Source: UMGS973 sp045599945
GTDB lineage: Bacteria > Bacillota > Clostridia > Peptostreptococcales > Anaerovoracaceae
DNA: 60,520 nt
Reading direction: 5' to 3'
Assembly (NCBI GenBank): GCA_045599945.1
Contig: JAZRWY010000047.1
Span: forward strand, 1 to 60,520
A program made the position numbers and the translations under genes. Positions 59,554 to 60,520 of this stretch are shown in pieces. Each line of letters begins with the position of its first letter. Within the stretch, counting starts at the first letter, position 1. Below the pieces are notes generated by a model. The model was not told where the DNA came from. It saw only the letters and a list, made by a program, of their open reading frames with translations, and ran no database searches.

Positions 59554-60111
59554 CTATTTCTTATGTAAGAACGGCGATATTCTCTTGTATACAAAGAATG
59601 TGATTACTGAGTTTGCAACGCCCTTGATCAGGTTGAACAGCAGGATGAATGGCATCAGCTGTACTACCATTGCCTTCATTGCCTCTCCGCCATAGTAGTA
59701 TGGAGTGATGAAGTAGTTTGCAATACCCATGATAACGATCATTGCGATTGTAGCAATTACCATTGATACGATTGCAGTCTTCTTTGTCTTCTTTTTCTGG
59801 TAGATTGTTGAGCAGATCAGTACAAAAGTACCTGATGCCAGCACATGCATGATAAAGCCGTATACCTGATCGCCACCAAGCAGGAATGCCTGGATGAAGG
59901 ATACTACTACAGTAATCAGGATACCTGCTACCGGACCAAATGCAAATGCAGAGATGATAATTGGAATATCTGCAAAGTCATAAGTCAGGAAGCTGACCAT
60001 GGGAAGGATTGGAAACCTGAATAGTCCCAATACACATGCAATGGCTGCCATCATGCCCATTTTGGCAATCTGCGCCGTAGAATACCTTTTGCCGTTTAAG
60101 TTTTCAGTCAT
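59554..60111 (-). CDS. ribU: riboflavin ECF transporter S-component RibU
   Basis: 185 residues, six membrane segments. FPILPMVSFLTYDFADIPIII is the RibU-type riboflavin-binding segment with conserved Asp; the end YKRISPFLHKK is cytoplasmic. It imports riboflavin with the shared ECF module. ATG 60111 follows GAGG by about nine bases; the longer frame runs into the riboswitch. Controlled by an FMN riboswitch directly upstream; its terminator lies between aptamer and gene. Confidence 0.94.
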   Translation of the reverse strand: MTENLNGKRYSTAQIAKMGMMAAIACVLGLFRFPILPMVSFLTYDFADIPIIISAFAFGPVAGILITVVVSFIQAFLLGGDQVYGFIMHVLASGTFVLICSTIYQKKKTKKTAIVSMVIATIAMIVIMGIANYFITPYYYGGEAMKAMVVQLMPFILLFNLIKGVANSVITFFVYKRISPFLHKK

Positions 60112-60168
60112 TTTTCGATTCCTCTTTTCTTTTAAAGTATGTAGGAATCTGCCAAGGTCCAATAAAAA

Positions 60169-60192
60169 AGTGCACACAAAAGCGGGCGCACT
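60169..60192 (-). terminator. FMN riboswitch terminator before ribU
   Basis: AGTGCGC / GTGCACT stem with one G-U pair and T-run (60163-60168) on the minus strand, immediately 3' of the aptamer. A shorter AAACTA/TAGTTT hairpin with T-run lies just before it. Confidence 0.75.
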
Positions 60193-60209
60193 CAAAAAAA
60201 CTAAATACG

Positions 60210-60322
60210 TCTAGTTTCTTCCATCCGGACTATAACCGTTGGTACCGGAGTTTCACCGATTCAGCCCTAAGGCTCGCGGACTTTACCGCCAGTGAGGGAT
60301 TTCACCTCGCCCTGAAACAGAT
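60210..60322 (-). ncRNA. FMN riboswitch (RFN element)
   Basis: On the minus strand the conserved blocks appear in order: CAGGGCGAGGTGAAATCCC, ACTGGCGGTAAAGTCCGCGA, GGTGAAACTCCGGTACCAAC, and AGTCCGGATGGAAGAAACTA. This is a complete RFN consensus. FMN binding should stop ribU expression. Confidence 0.96.
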
Positions 60323-60335
60323 TATTTATGCAATT

Positions 60336-60364
60336 ATCTTACACTACAAGAAGGCCTTTGTCAA
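60336..60364 (-). promoter_or_regulatory. promoter of ribU (through the FMN riboswitch)
   Basis: TTGACA (complement of 60359-60364), 17-base spacer, TAAGAT (complement of 60336-60341), 14 bases upstream of the aptamer. Confidence 0.85.
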
Positions 60365-60420
60365 CCGAACCAACAAAAACGACGGTGTCAACTTGTTGTG
60401 GACTTTTTGATTGACAGAGA

Positions 60421-60520
60421 TCAACTCAATGTGTTAAGTCTCATTATGCCATGATTGGTGCCGTAATGTTTCATGAGCTTCTGTGTTCCTGAATTACCAT
60501 CCATTACAAATGGCTCTGAA
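60421..60520 (-). CDS. 3' end of an unidentified gene, cut by the window edge
   Basis: An open frame on the minus strand encodes about 32 residues, reading EPFVMDGNSGTQKLMKHYG and ending NTLS before TGA (complement of 60421-60423). It is open from the window edge and looks coding, but no family can be named from this piece. Confidence 0.5.
   Translation of the reverse strand, partial: SEPFVMDGNSGTQKLMKHYGTNHGIMRLNTLS

Overview
The window looks like a chromosomal segment of a low-to-mid GC Bacillota, most likely an anaerobic clostridial species. The signs are AGGAGG-type ribosome sites, guanine, ZTP and FMN riboswitches, the formate-THF ligase / FchA / FolD one-carbon set, a SpoIIM-like protein and ferredoxin-type redox genes. 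Similarity to Anaerovoracaceae / Eubacteriales Family XIII is an impression from memory, not a search result. Almost all genes run on the minus strand. No rRNA, tRNA or CRISPR array was seen.

Left part (about 385-9717): an integrative mobilizable element sits at the 3' end of a GMP synthetase gene. Leftward order: excisionase-like protein, tyrosine integrase, MobC-like protein, RepA-type ATPase, a 53-residue four-cysteine protein, an oriT with a MobV-type nick site, a MobV relaxase, and a 1217-residue secreted cargo protein. A divergent XRE repressor gene lies at the right end. Four copies of a TTAAACA-type palindrome lie between the repressor and the excisionase gene, and a fifth lies at the far left end. 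A second copy of the guaA 3' end, with a terminator, marks the left boundary. Another pair of short repeats just outside it suggests a further element beyond the window.

9718-23231: GMP synthetase ATP-pyrophosphatase subunit (no amidotransferase domain); a redox operon (unknown protein, flavin reductase-like, ferredoxin-type aldo/keto reductase); AzlCD; KptA; a one-carbon and nickel-pincer block (fhs under a ZTP riboswitch, fchA, folD lacking its usual catalytic lysine, larB, larC1-only); then rnhB, rbgA, rplS and a hypothetical gene whose 3' end appears frameshifted.

23343-29168: a purine salvage operon. One promoter and a guanine-class riboswitch precede xpt, a BMP-family nucleoside-binding lipoprotein, an ABC ATPase and two permeases.

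29303-41605: acyl-CoA synthetase, PrsW-like protease, YgjP-like metallopeptidase, membrane-bound LuxR regulator, sirtuin, a tiny zinc ribbon, SGNH hydrolase, aspartate kinase, and a Bce-type antimicrobial-peptide sensing and detoxification module (RR, HK, ABC ATPase, permease).

41734-55592: a lone PTS IIC, a hypothetical protein, a 7TM histidine kinase paired with an HD-GYP response regulator, an ECF S-component divergent from a MocR regulator (probably vitamin B6), a TetR regulator divergent from a PLP decarboxylase and SpoIIM-like gene, an ABC-F protein and TsaD.

55754-60520: a second large secreted protein lies on the plus strand between tsaD and rimI-tsaB-tsaE, splitting the usual t6A cluster. 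Then follow a riboflavin ECF transporter S-component under an FMN riboswitch and the 3' end of an unidentified gene.
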